Shown piece after piece: positions 37,342 through 45,308 of a DNA stretch of 64,000 nt (its first letter is position 1; every line of letters begins with the position of its first letter). The DNA is from Paracoccaceae bacterium (lineage in GTDB: Bacteria > Pseudomonadota > Alphaproteobacteria > Rhodobacterales > Rhodobacteraceae): the NCBI GenBank assembly GCA_016938875.1, contig JAFGTV010000038.1, positions 157,770 to 221,769 on the forward strand. Reading direction: 5' to 3'. Both the position numbers and the translations under genes were made by a program. The notes under the pieces were generated by a model. The model searched no databases, was not told the DNA's origin, and was given only the letters and a program-made list of their open reading frames with translations.

Positions 37342-39438
37342 ATGACGCGCTTGGTACGAGTGGAAGAGGCCGCGCCGGGGATCGTGCGGCTGGTATTGGA
37401 CAACCCGCCGCAGAACATGCTGACCGCGCCCGTGCGGGCCGCGCTGGATCAGGCCCTGTCCGACGCGCTGGCGGCGCGGGGCACCCGTGCGGTGCTGATC
37501 GCCGGGGCGGGGCACGGCTTTTCCATGGGCGTTCCCCCCAACGAACGCGACATCCCCGACCACACCCCCACGATGGCGACCATCTGTGCCCGTCTGGACG
37601 GCGCGCGTGTGCCGGTTGTCGCGGCGCTGAACGGCATGGTGATGGGGGCGGGGTGCGAACTGGCGCTGGCGGCGCATTACCGCGTTGCGTTGCGCGGGGC
37701 CCATCTGGGCCTGCCGGATGTCGCGATCGGGCTGCCGCCCTCTGCGGGCACGACCCAGCGTCTGCCGCGTCTGGCCGCGCCGGATGTGGGGTTGCAGATG
37801 ATGATGACCGGACAGCCGCTGCCGGCGCCCAAGGCGCAGCGGTTGGGCCTGGTGGATGTAGTGGTTGACGAGGATCTGGGCGGCGCCGCGTTGCGCCTGG
37901 CCCAGGGCGTGCTGGAGGAACGCGCCGGTCCGCGCCCCGCACCGGGCCGACCGTTGCCGGATTTCGCGGCGCTGCACGAGGCAATTGCCCGCCGCCGCGA
38001 GACGTTGGACCCCGACAGCCCGGTGATCGCGCATGCGCGGATCCTCGATTGTGTCGAGGCCGCGGCGCTTTTGCCCTATGAGGCGGCGCTGACCTACGAG
38101 GCCGCGGCGTTCGAGGATTGCCTCGACACCGTGCCCGCGCGCGCCCTGCGCCATGTGACCCAGGCGGAACGCGACGCGCGGCATCAACTGGCGATCTGGC
38201 AGGGAACCGCCCCGCCCCTGGGGCAGGTGGGCCTGTGGGGCTGGGAACCCGATGCGGCCATGTTGGCGCTGGAGGGGCTTTATGCAGGCCTGACCCTGCG
38301 CATGGCGGCGCCTGACAGCGACGCGTTGAGTGGCGGGGTGGCCCAGGTGGATGCCACGCTGAGTGCCGCCTGTGAGGCCGAGCAGATGGACGAGGCCACC
38401 CGCGCCGCGCTCTGGTCGCGGTTGTCGGGGGCGACGGGAACCGGCGGGCTGGCCGATTGCGCGCTGGTCATCATGGCCGATACCGGCCCCTGGCCAGCGC
38501 GTCGCCCGGCGGCGCAAGCCCTGGCCGCTGTCTTGCCCCAGGGGGCGGTCCTGGCCGCGACCGGGCCGGTCCCCGGACCCGCTGCCCTGGCCGAGGCGGC
38601 GCAGGAACGGGGGGGCGATACGCTGTGGCTGCACCTGCCGGGGCTGGTGCCCGACGCCCAGCTTGCCGAAGTGCTGGTTACCCCGGCGACGACCCCGCAG
38701 GCGCTGGCCAGCCTTGGGGTCTTGTCCCACCGGCTGGGCCGGGTGCCGCTGGTCGCGCAGGGCGAAAGCCCACTGTTGGCGGTTGTCATGGCGGGGCTGG
38801 AGGTCGCCGATGCCCTGGTCGAGGATGGCACATCACCCTATGCGGTGGACGAGGCGATGCGCGCGTGGGGGTTCGGGCAGGGGCTCTACCAGATGGCCGA
38901 CCGGCTGGGTCTCGAGGGGGTACTGGCGTTGCGCGGACAGTTGCCGGGCGGCGCCGATCCGCTGAGCCGCCCGATCCTGGTCGCAGGGCAGATGCTGGCC
39001 GAGGGGCGCCCGGGGCGCGCCGGCGGGCGCGGCTATTACCTTTATTCCGACACCACCCCCGAGGGACAGCCCGACCCGGCCTTGCAGCCGCTGCTGGAGG
39101 CCGCGCGCGAGGTTCTGGGCAAGGATCCGCGCCCGGCCGGGGCCGACACCATCCGCGCGCGGGTGCTGGCAGGCATGGCGCAGGCGGGGGCCGGGCTGAT
39201 CCGGCGCGGCGTGGTGCGGCGCGCGGACGAGATCGACCTGGGCCTGATCCACGGGGCGGGCCTGGCGCGCTGGCGGGGTGGGCCGATGTGTGCCGCCGAC
39301 GAGGTGGATTTGCTGGCGTTGCGCCGCACGCTGCTGGACATGGCAGAGCGGCCCGGCGGCGACGCGATCTGGACCCCCGATCCGCTGATCGTCGAGTTGA
39401 TCAAGTCCGGTCGACGGTTCGGCGACCTGGGCGCCTAG
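37342..39438 (+). CDS. Degenerate FadB/FadJ-like enoyl-CoA hydratase/3-hydroxyacyl-CoA dehydrogenase fusion
   Basis: 698 residues. Residues 1-about 190 are a crotonase domain. Glu106 (GAGCELALAA) matches one catalytic Glu, but the second is Asp126 (GLPDVAIG), and the usual PGAGGTQR is PPSAGTTQR. Residues about 295-480 correspond to the NAD-binding domain, but the GxGxxG loop has become GLWGWEPDAA and the HFFNP motif HLPGLVP. Residues about 480-690 resemble the 3HCDH C-terminal repeats, with PILVAGQMLAEGRPGRAGGRGYYLY. It is likely a diverged beta-oxidation homologue with altered or lost dehydrogenase activity. Confidence 0.8.
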   Translation: MTRLVRVEEAAPGIVRLVLDNPPQNMLTAPVRAALDQALSDALAARGTRAVLIAGAGHGFSMGVPPNERDIPDHTPTMATICARLDGARVPVVAALNGMVMGAGCELALAAHYRVALRGAHLGLPDVAIGLPPSAGTTQRLPRLAAPDVGLQMMMTGQPLPAPKAQRLGLVDVVVDEDLGGAALRLAQGVLEERAGPRPAPGRPLPDFAALHEAIARRRETLDPDSPVIAHARILDCVEAAALLPYEAALTYEAAAFEDCLDTVPARALRHVTQAERDARHQLAIWQGTAPPLGQVGLWGWEPDAAMLALEGLYAGLTLRMAAPDSDALSGGVAQVDATLSAACEAEQMDEATRAALWSRLSGATGTGGLADCALVIMADTGPWPARRPAAQALAAVLPQGAVLAATGPVPGPAALAEAAQERGGDTLWLHLPGLVPDAQLAEVLVTPATTPQALASLGVLSHRLGRVPLVAQGESPLLAVVMAGLEVADALVEDGTSPYAVDEAMRAWGFGQGLYQMADRLGLEGVLALRGQLPGGADPLSRPILVAGQMLAEGRPGRAGGRGYYLYSDTTPEGQPDPALQPLLEAAREVLGKDPRPAGADTIRARVLAGMAQAGAGLIRRGVVRRADEIDLGLIHGAGLARWRGGPMCAADEVDLLALRRTLLDMAERPGGDAIWTPDPLIVELIKSGRRFGDLGA

Positions 39439-39449
39439 GCGGGGTCGGC

Positions 39450-39665
39450 TCAGCCCAGGGCGATGCCGATCACCACCATCATCAGCCCCAGCGCCGACAG
39501 GCCCAGGGCCGCCATGTTCAGCGCGACCACCTTTTGCAGCCGGGTGCGCAGGGCGTCCTCGGACAGGCCCGCGCGGCGCGCGGCGATCATCTGGACGATG
39601 CACCAGATCAGCCCTGCCAGTCCCAGCAGCGACACCACCGCGCCGCCCCAGATCAATCCCGCCAT
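39450..39665 (-). CDS. Small two-helix membrane protein
   Basis: 71 residues, MAGLIWGGAVVSLLGLAGLIWCIVQMIAARRAGLSEDALRTRLQKVVALNMAALGLSALGLMMVVIGIALG: two membrane helices joined by a basic/acidic loop, with both termini probably periplasmic. An AAGGAGGGCGCGACG ribosome site precedes it. Function unknown. Confidence 0.7.
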   Translation of the reverse strand: MAGLIWGGAVVSLLGLAGLIWCIVQMIAARRAGLSEDALRTRLQKVVALNMAALGLSALGLMMVVIGIALG

Positions 39666-39795
39666 CGTCGCGCCCTCCTTGGCCGTTGCGCCCCATGCGC
39701 CTAGTCCAAGGGGGCGTCCTGCGCAAGGGTGGGGCTTGCGGGCGGACGGTCGCGGCGCTAGGTCAGGCGCCAGTCAGTTCGAAAGGAGCCCTGCC

Positions 39796-40053
39796 ATGGA
39801 CGAGACCTCTGCCGATATCAGCTACCGCGTCACCGCCGATGAGCTGCGGTCCTTTATCGAGCGGTTCGAGCGGCTGGATGCCGAAAAGAAGGACATCGCC
39901 GACCAGCAGAAAGAGGTGATGGCCGAGGCCAAGGGCCGTGGCTACGACACCAAGGTGATCCGCAAGGTGATCGCCCTGCGCAAGCGCGACCGCGACGACA
40001 TCGCCGAGGAAGAGGCCGTGCTGGAGCTGTATAAAGAAGCGTTGGGAATGTAA
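39796..40053 (+). CDS. DUF2312 protein, GapR-like nucleoid-associated
   Basis: 85 residues. The DUF2312 core reads LRSFIERFERLDAEKKDIADQQKEVMAEAKGRGYDTKVIRKVIALRKRDRDDIAEEEAVLELYKEALGM. GapR in Caulobacter binds overtwisted AT-rich DNA ahead of forks and polymerases as a helical oligomer that stimulates topoisomerases. The protein here is full-length for the family. AAAGGAG precedes the start. Confidence 0.92.
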   Translation: MDETSADISYRVTADELRSFIERFERLDAEKKDIADQQKEVMAEAKGRGYDTKVIRKVIALRKRDRDDIAEEEAVLELYKEALGM

Positions 40054-40115
40054 GCGCGCCGGTCACGAAAACCCATTGCGGACAGGGCGTTGTGCGGTTG
40101 TGTTGATCCGTCGCC

Positions 40116-40991
40116 TCAGGGGGCGATAAAGTGCACGCCCGGCATGTTCGCGATCTGGAAAATGTCTTCTGCATAACGCTCGGTCAGGGTGTCGACCAGT
40201 TCGGCGGTCCATCCGGGCAGGTCCAGCTCTTCCTCGATCTCTTCGGGAATGGCGTATTTGTCCAGAAACGCCGCCACGATGCGCTGGCGTTGCGCGCCGT
40301 CGGTCTCGGGGTGGCTGTCGAGATAGGCCCGCATCCGCGTCATCCCCTCGGGGGTCATGATCGTGGACAGGAAATCAAAGGTGCCGCGCAGCGTCGTATC
40401 GGGGGCATGGCCCGAGATTTCCTGGAGCAGCTCTGACCAGATCAGCGGCGTGTCCTCGTTGCACCACACCGTCAGCCGGGCCTGGGGATTGGCGTTTCGA
40501 ATGCGGCGCACCATGTCCGACCAGGTCAACACGCGCGGGTCGATCCCGGCGATGAAGCCCTCGAAACTGGGCTCTTTCGACTTGGCGAAGAGTGCGGGGA
40601 TAAAGGTGGCCGGATTGCGCAGCCCCAGGAAGAATTCGCACGGGTTATCGGGAAAGAGCTGTGCCAGCCAGGCCGACTTTTCACCCGCCGCGGGATACAG
40701 CAGATGCTGGTCCAGCACCTTTTGCGGCACGCAGATAAAGGACTGGTTGAACAGGATCAGCCGCTCGGCGGTGTCCTCGTCCATCGTGGCGTCCAGGATG
40801 ACCTGCTGCATCTCGGCGGTTGCGGGCCTGCCGCGCAAGGCGATCATTATCTCGCGCAGCACCGGGCGATAGCGGCTGGGACCGGGAACGACGATCCCTT
40901 CCTTGGCCAGCAGCCCACGGTTTTTCAAAAGGCATTTGAGCAGCCGATCGTCATCCGTGCAATGTGCGCCGATATGATAGACGAGTTCCAT
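40116..40991 (-). CDS. Sulfotransferase-like hypothetical protein with degenerate PAPS loop
   Basis: 291 residues. The N-terminus MELVYHIGAHCTDDDRLLKCLLKNRGLLAKEGIVVPGPSRYRP follows the bacterial sulfotransferase-like pattern (LHIG.HKTGTTSLQ..L..NR..L...GI..PG). The PAPS 5'-phosphosulfate loop KTGTTS is replaced by CTDDDR. FFLGLRNPATFIPALF matches the 3'-phosphate strand region of the fold (usually RDP). It is soluble, with no signal. Probably a non-catalytic or repurposed member. ATG at 40991 is preferred over the longer frame because homology-like sequence starts there. Confidence 0.65.
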   Translation of the reverse strand: MELVYHIGAHCTDDDRLLKCLLKNRGLLAKEGIVVPGPSRYRPVLREIMIALRGRPATAEMQQVILDATMDEDTAERLILFNQSFICVPQKVLDQHLLYPAAGEKSAWLAQLFPDNPCEFFLGLRNPATFIPALFAKSKEPSFEGFIAGIDPRVLTWSDMVRRIRNANPQARLTVWCNEDTPLIWSELLQEISGHAPDTTLRGTFDFLSTIMTPEGMTRMRAYLDSHPETDGAQRQRIVAAFLDKYAIPEEIEEELDLPGWTAELVDTLTERYAEDIFQIANMPGVHFIAP

Positions 40992-41082
40992 ACAGCCTTG
41001 GCCTGTGTGTGCTGTGCCCGTTGAAGCATGATTACACGACGTTTTCTGGACAGTAAAATGGCTTTCCTGTAGTCGGGAACGG

Positions 41083-42759
41083 ATGACTGAGCAAATCACT
41101 CAAGTAACGACTCGCCCCCGCACACGCGCCCGCTTGGCGCTGCGCGCGCTGTTTGATCCGTGGTCGATCGGGGCGGTGGTGATCGCGGCGCTGGTTTTGA
41201 TGCCGATCGTGTCGGTGGTGGTGATGGCGCTGAACCCGGTCGAGAATATCTGGCCGCACCTGATCGCCACCACCTTGCCGCGCTATATCGGCAATACCGG
41301 GATGTTGATGGCCGGGGTGGCGGTGCTGTCGGCGGCGGTGGGCACCGGGGCGGCCTGGCTGATCGCGATGTATCGCTTTCCCTTCGCGCGGGTGTTGGAG
41401 TGGCTGTTGCTGCTGCCGCTGGCGATCCCGGCCTATGTCGGGGCCTATGCGCTGGTGGATTTCCTGGAATATGCGGGACCGGTGCAAACCGGGCTGCGCG
41501 CCGTCTTTGGCTGGACCAACGCGCAGGACTATTGGTTCCCCGAAATCCGGTCGCGCGGGGCGGCGGTGCTGGTGCTGTCGGCGGCGCTTTATCCCTATAT
41601 CTACCTGCTGGCCCGCGCCGCGTTCCGAGAGCAGTCTGGCTGTGCCTACGAGGTGGCGCGCGCGCTGGGGGCGGGGCCTTTGGCGCTGTTCTGGCGGGTC
41701 GGGCTGCCGCTGGCGCGTCCGGCCATCGCGGCGGGCGCGGCCATCGTGATGATGGAGACGGTCAACGATTTCGGCGTGGTCGAATATTTCGCCGTCCAGA
41801 CCCTGACCGCGGGGATCTTTTCGGTCTGGCTGGAAAGCGGCAATGCCGGGGGGGCAGCGCAGATCGCCACGGTGATCCTGGTGCTGATCCTGGTGCTGGT
41901 GGCGCTGGAAAAGACCTCGCGCCGGAACCTTCGGTTTCACAGCCTGTCGCGCCACCACCGCCCCTTGGCCCCGGTGCGCCTGGCCGGCCTGCGCGGCTGG
42001 GTGGCGGCGGCGGCCTGCGGGCTGCCGGTGCTGGTGGGGTTCGTGTTGCCCGTGGGGGTGATCGGCCGGCACGCGCTGGCGCAAACCGATGCCTGGCTGG
42101 ATCCGGGGCTGATCCGGGCGCTGGGCAACACGTTGATCGTTGGCGGGCTGGCGGCGGTCGGCACGGTGGCGGCGGGGCTGTTCCTGGTCTACGGGGTGCG
42201 GCTGACCGGGCGCAGCCTGCCCAAGCTGCTGTTGCCGGTGACCACGATCGGCTATGCCGCGCCGGGTGCCGTGCTGGGGGTGGGGCTGTTGATCCCGATG
42301 GCGGCGGCCGACAACGCGCTGGCCGACACCGCCGAGCGGGTCCTTGGGCTGAATATCGGGCTGGTGATGACCGGATCGGCCTTTGCCATCGTCTATGCCT
42401 ACGGGGTGCGGTTCTTTGCGATCGCCCAGGGGGCGGCGGATGCGGCGATGGGGCGGATCACGCCCAGCCTGCCGATGGCCGCGCGTTCGCTGGGGCGCAC
42501 GGCGGGGGGGACGCTGAGCTCGGTCTACCTGCCGCTGATCCGCCCGTCGATCGGCACCGCGCTGTTGTTGGTATTCGTCGATTGCGTCAAGGAACTGCCC
42601 GCCACGCTGCTGTTGCGGCCGTTCAACTTCAACACCCTGGCGACCCGGGTCTATGACAAGGCCAGCCTGGAAAACCTGGGCGACGCCGCCCCCGCCGCCC
42701 TGCTGGTCAGCGCGGTGGGCCTGGTCGCCGTGGGCCTGCTGGCCCGCGCAAACCGCTGA
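41083..42759 (+). CDS. Fe(III)-type ABC transporter permease (FbpB/ThiP-like double permease)
   Basis: 558 residues, about 12 helices in two homologous halves, each with a BPD_transp_1 coupling loop (EVARALGAGPLALFWRVGLPLARPAI in the first half, MAARSLGRTAGGTLSSVYLPLIRPSI in the second). This is the fused permease architecture of Fe(III) and some thiamin or spermidine importers; VNDFGVVEYF and ELPATLLLRPFNFNTLATRVY are typical of Fe(III) systems. No ATPase or binding-protein gene adjoins it, so its partners are elsewhere. ATG at 41083. Confidence 0.9.
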   Translation: MTEQITQVTTRPRTRARLALRALFDPWSIGAVVIAALVLMPIVSVVVMALNPVENIWPHLIATTLPRYIGNTGMLMAGVAVLSAAVGTGAAWLIAMYRFPFARVLEWLLLLPLAIPAYVGAYALVDFLEYAGPVQTGLRAVFGWTNAQDYWFPEIRSRGAAVLVLSAALYPYIYLLARAAFREQSGCAYEVARALGAGPLALFWRVGLPLARPAIAAGAAIVMMETVNDFGVVEYFAVQTLTAGIFSVWLESGNAGGAAQIATVILVLILVLVALEKTSRRNLRFHSLSRHHRPLAPVRLAGLRGWVAAAACGLPVLVGFVLPVGVIGRHALAQTDAWLDPGLIRALGNTLIVGGLAAVGTVAAGLFLVYGVRLTGRSLPKLLLPVTTIGYAAPGAVLGVGLLIPMAAADNALADTAERVLGLNIGLVMTGSAFAIVYAYGVRFFAIAQGAADAAMGRITPSLPMAARSLGRTAGGTLSSVYLPLIRPSIGTALLLVFVDCVKELPATLLLRPFNFNTLATRVYDKASLENLGDAAPAALLVSAVGLVAVGLLARANR

Positions 42760-42806
42760 GCCAGGGTCTTGCGCGGGCGGGGCGGGGCGGCTAGATCGTG
42801 GCCTGT

Positions 42807-42882
42807 GCCCCTATAGCTCAGCTGGTAGAGCATCTGATTTGTAATCAGAGGGTCGGGAGTTCGAGTCTCTCTGGGGGCACCA
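42807..42882 (+). tRNA. tRNA-Thr (anticodon UGU)
   Basis: The cloverleaf is complete. Acceptor GCCCCTA (42807-42813) pairs with TGGGGGC (42872-42878). The D arm is GCTC...GAGC. The anticodon stem TCTGA/TCAGA encloses the loop TTTGTAA (anticodon TGT). The T arm GGGAG-TTCGAGT-CTCTC follows, then discriminator A and an encoded CCA (42880-42882). Confidence 0.97.
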
Positions 42883-43190
42883 TGTCCATCGCCTGCCTGT
42901 CCGTCAGCCCCGGTTCTTTGGCAAAGCCGAGTGGGCGTATGACAAATCCGTTCGCTCCTCGTTCAACAAGAACGGCACGTGCGACATCGCGGGGCGCGTT
43001 TCGGGGGCCAGACCCGCTGTGCTCGATCGTGCCTGCGGGGGAGGCCGCGCCGCGGGTCCATGCCGGGGGCTTGCAGGCACGGGCCTGCAGTTTGCGCTTG
43101 GTATGGGTTATGGGGTGGCGCGGGCGCGTGGCTTGCCGCATCCATGGCGTTCCGGTCGGGCGCCTGTGTGTCGCGCAGGGCGTCGGCGGG
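42883..43190. other. Gene-free stretch after tRNA-Thr
   Basis: No credible coding frame. It contains a short hairpin TGCAGGC/GCCTGCA (43072-43089) followed by TTTGCG that might end tRNA transcription. The position directly 3' of a tRNA is a common integration site, but I see no integrase and no repeated tRNA 3' end within the window. Confidence 0.5.
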
Positions 43191-44117
43191 TCAGGACGGC
43201 GGGGGGGCGTCCTCCAGGGCCGGATAGATCTGCCGGGCGAGGGGGCGGGTCGCCAGCAGGGCGATGCGGTGTTCCCAGCTGTGACCGGGGTCGCGCCAGC
43301 CCATGCTGGGGCGGATCGGCACGTCGGATTTCCGCTCGGCCAACACTTTCTCGTTCGCGGGCGGGAACAGGTGCTGGCGCCCCCAGGAAAGCGTCGCGCG
43401 ATCGGGCTCCGGGAACAGGGCAGGGGGCATGACCAGTCCCGCCCAGTCGTGCACCAGGGCGATCTGCTGCTCGGGGGCGGCGGCGAAGTCCTCATAGCGC
43501 AACTGGCGGAACCGCGCGCCCAGCGCCGGACCCCAGTCCGACAGCCGCTTTTGGCGTTGCAGCCATTTCCGCGCATTGCTGAACGTGTCGCGCCGCGAGC
43601 CCTTTTTCAGGTTCCAGCTGACGGCCACGGCGCGCGGATCGCGCACCAGGTTCAGCAGCAGCAACTCTCCCGGGGCGATCAGGTGAAAGGCCAGCGCCAT
43701 CTCGGGGGTCTTGGAGCTGTCAATCAGCGTCTCGGCCCCGGTTGCGTCCGCGATCGCGTCCACCAGCCGCGCCAGCGGGGCGAGATAGTCCTGATGCGCC
43801 TGTCGCAATCGGTCCAGACCCTGCGGGTCGTGCCAGTCCCGCGTGCGGCCGGCCGCCTTGAAAAACCGCCGTCCGGCTGCGCCGAAGGCGCGGATGTCAG
43901 ACTCTGCCCGGGGGCCGAAAACGGCGTCCATGACCGGCGCGTAAACCGTGCAGCCGTGCAGCGGCTGATCGCAGCTGCACGGCGCATCATCGCGCCAGGC
44001 CGCCGGCAAATGGCGATGCTGCCCCAGGTTGAAGGCCCGGTCCGACTGCGACAGCAAAAGCGACAGAAGCGTGCTGCCGGAACGGCCACTGCCCGAGATT
44101 GCAACGATGCGTGTCAC
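43191..44117 (-). CDS. Sulfotransferase family protein
   Basis: 308 residues, cytosolic PAPS-dependent fold. The 5'-phosphosulfate loop is ISGSGRSGSTLLSLLL (about 7-22) and the 3'-phosphate site LVRDPRAVAVSW (158-168). IDSSKTPEMA (132-141) supplies the further conserved Ser/Lys. The start is GTG 44117 behind AGGAGG; the frame continues upstream but without family sequence. It is divergent from the second sulfotransferase with a 139-nt shared promoter gap. Acceptor unknown; a glycan, lipid or peptide is possible. Confidence 0.85.
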   Translation of the reverse strand: MTRIVAISGSGRSGSTLLSLLLSQSDRAFNLGQHRHLPAAWRDDAPCSCDQPLHGCTVYAPVMDAVFGPRAESDIRAFGAAGRRFFKAAGRTRDWHDPQGLDRLRQAHQDYLAPLARLVDAIADATGAETLIDSSKTPEMALAFHLIAPGELLLLNLVRDPRAVAVSWNLKKGSRRDTFSNARKWLQRQKRLSDWGPALGARFRQLRYEDFAAAPEQQIALVHDWAGLVMPPALFPEPDRATLSWGRQHLFPPANEKVLAERKSDVPIRPSMGWRDPGHSWEHRIALLATRPLARQIYPALEDAPPPS

Positions 44118-44256
44118 CTGGCCTCCTGGTCCGGCCGACCGGCCCAACGGGCCTTGCTTGGCGGTCTTTGGGGCGTCATTTTTCGTGTGTGTTTTCGCGT
44201 GTATCTTTGTATGCCTTTCCCTAACGAATAAACGCACATGGACCAAGTGGAATAAC

Positions 44257-45306
44257 ATGAGCCCCACGCAGCCCGCGCCCGGCGCGCCGATATTCCTGAT
44301 CTGCTCGGAACGCTCGGGGTCCAACCTGGCCAGCGTGATCATGGGCGCGCATGGCGGCATTTATGCCCATCCGCCCTATCACATGGGCCGCGACGTGCTC
44401 ATGAAGCTGCACGATGCGCTGGCCGGTGGCCCGACCGGAGAGGCCTGGGCATTGTTGCGCGACAACGCGGTGGCGCGGGTCGGGCAGTACCGCGACGCGC
44501 AAGAGGCGCAGCGCCTGGCGGACTGGTTCGCCGCGCAGGGCCGGATCGACCCGTGCGCGATTGCCCGCTTTATCTGGCAGCAGATGCCGCCAGAGGCCAG
44601 TGGCAGGCGGCCCTTCGTCAAGGAAAACAACATTCACAGGTTGCTGCCGTTTCTGGTGAGCTGCTTTCCGGATGCGCAGTTCCTCTTTCAGGTGCGCGAT
44701 CCACGCGACTTTCTGGCCTCGGCCAAGGCACGCAGCAACGGACGGTTCGGCAACAAGTTCGGCTCGCTGCGCGAAGCGTTGCGTGTCTGGCGCGACGATC
44801 AGGAGGGCGGCCTTGCGGCGCTTTCGCTGTTGGGGCCCGAAAAGGTTACGCTGCTGCGTTACGAGGATCTGCTGGCCGATCCCCAGGCACAGCTGCGCCG
44901 GGTCTGCGCCTTTCTCGGACTGGATTTCGATCCCGCGATGCTCAGCTTTCACGAGACCGAGGCCGCCTCGCGGCTGGCGGGGACGCATGACGCACGCCAG
45001 AATGTCGGACGCCCGTTGATCACCGACAATGCTGCCAAATATCGAAAGAACCTGTCGAAATCCGAGATCCGCACGGTCGAGACCCATCTGGGCGACCTGA
45101 TGGACCGCTTTGGCTATGAGAGCGATTATCCGCGCGACTCTCGCCGCAGCGCCTGGCGTGCGCTGAAACCTTGCATGACCGAGGCGGTGGAACGGATCGT
45201 CAACAAGCAACTGCGCGCGCGTTACAAGAATGACAACACGCGGTTGGTCGATGCGCTGGACCGGGTCGCCCGCCCGGTGCCGGGCATGGGCCAGGACGGG
45301 GGCTGA
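44257..45306 (+). CDS. Sulfotransferase family protein, coupled to the adenylation-carrier-SGNH gene
   Basis: 349 residues. The PAPS 5' loop is FLICSERSGSNLASVIM (13-29) and the 3'-phosphate site FQVRDPRDFLASAKARS (144-160), with LRYEDLLADPQAQLRRVCAFLGLDFDP, a frequent sulfotransferase block. The C-terminal 80 residues are basic and Arg-rich. Stop TGA at 45304-45306 is 2 nt before the GTG start of the next gene, so the two are almost certainly translated as a unit. The likely role is to sulfate the product or scaffold handled by the downstream protein (inference). Confidence 0.85.
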   Translation: MSPTQPAPGAPIFLICSERSGSNLASVIMGAHGGIYAHPPYHMGRDVLMKLHDALAGGPTGEAWALLRDNAVARVGQYRDAQEAQRLADWFAAQGRIDPCAIARFIWQQMPPEASGRRPFVKENNIHRLLPFLVSCFPDAQFLFQVRDPRDFLASAKARSNGRFGNKFGSLREALRVWRDDQEGGLAALSLLGPEKVTLLRYEDLLADPQAQLRRVCAFLGLDFDPAMLSFHETEAASRLAGTHDARQNVGRPLITDNAAKYRKNLSKSEIRTVETHLGDLMDRFGYESDYPRDSRRSAWRALKPCMTEAVERIVNKQLRARYKNDNTRLVDALDRVARPVPGMGQDGG

Positions 45307-45308
45307 CC

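Noticed and set aside
37342-39438. Pseudogene of fadB
   Set aside because: Key motifs are altered, but the frame is intact over the full family length with no stop or frameshift, so it is reported as a diverged gene.
42883-43190. Possible genomic-island attachment site next to tRNA-Thr
   Set aside because: No integrase, no mobility gene and no second copy of the tRNA 3' end in the window; the following genes have the same base composition.
42798-44231. A plus-strand frame of 477 codons running through tRNA-Thr and opposite the sulfotransferase
   Set aside because: It includes the tRNA and the antisense strand of a gene with clear PAPS motifs.
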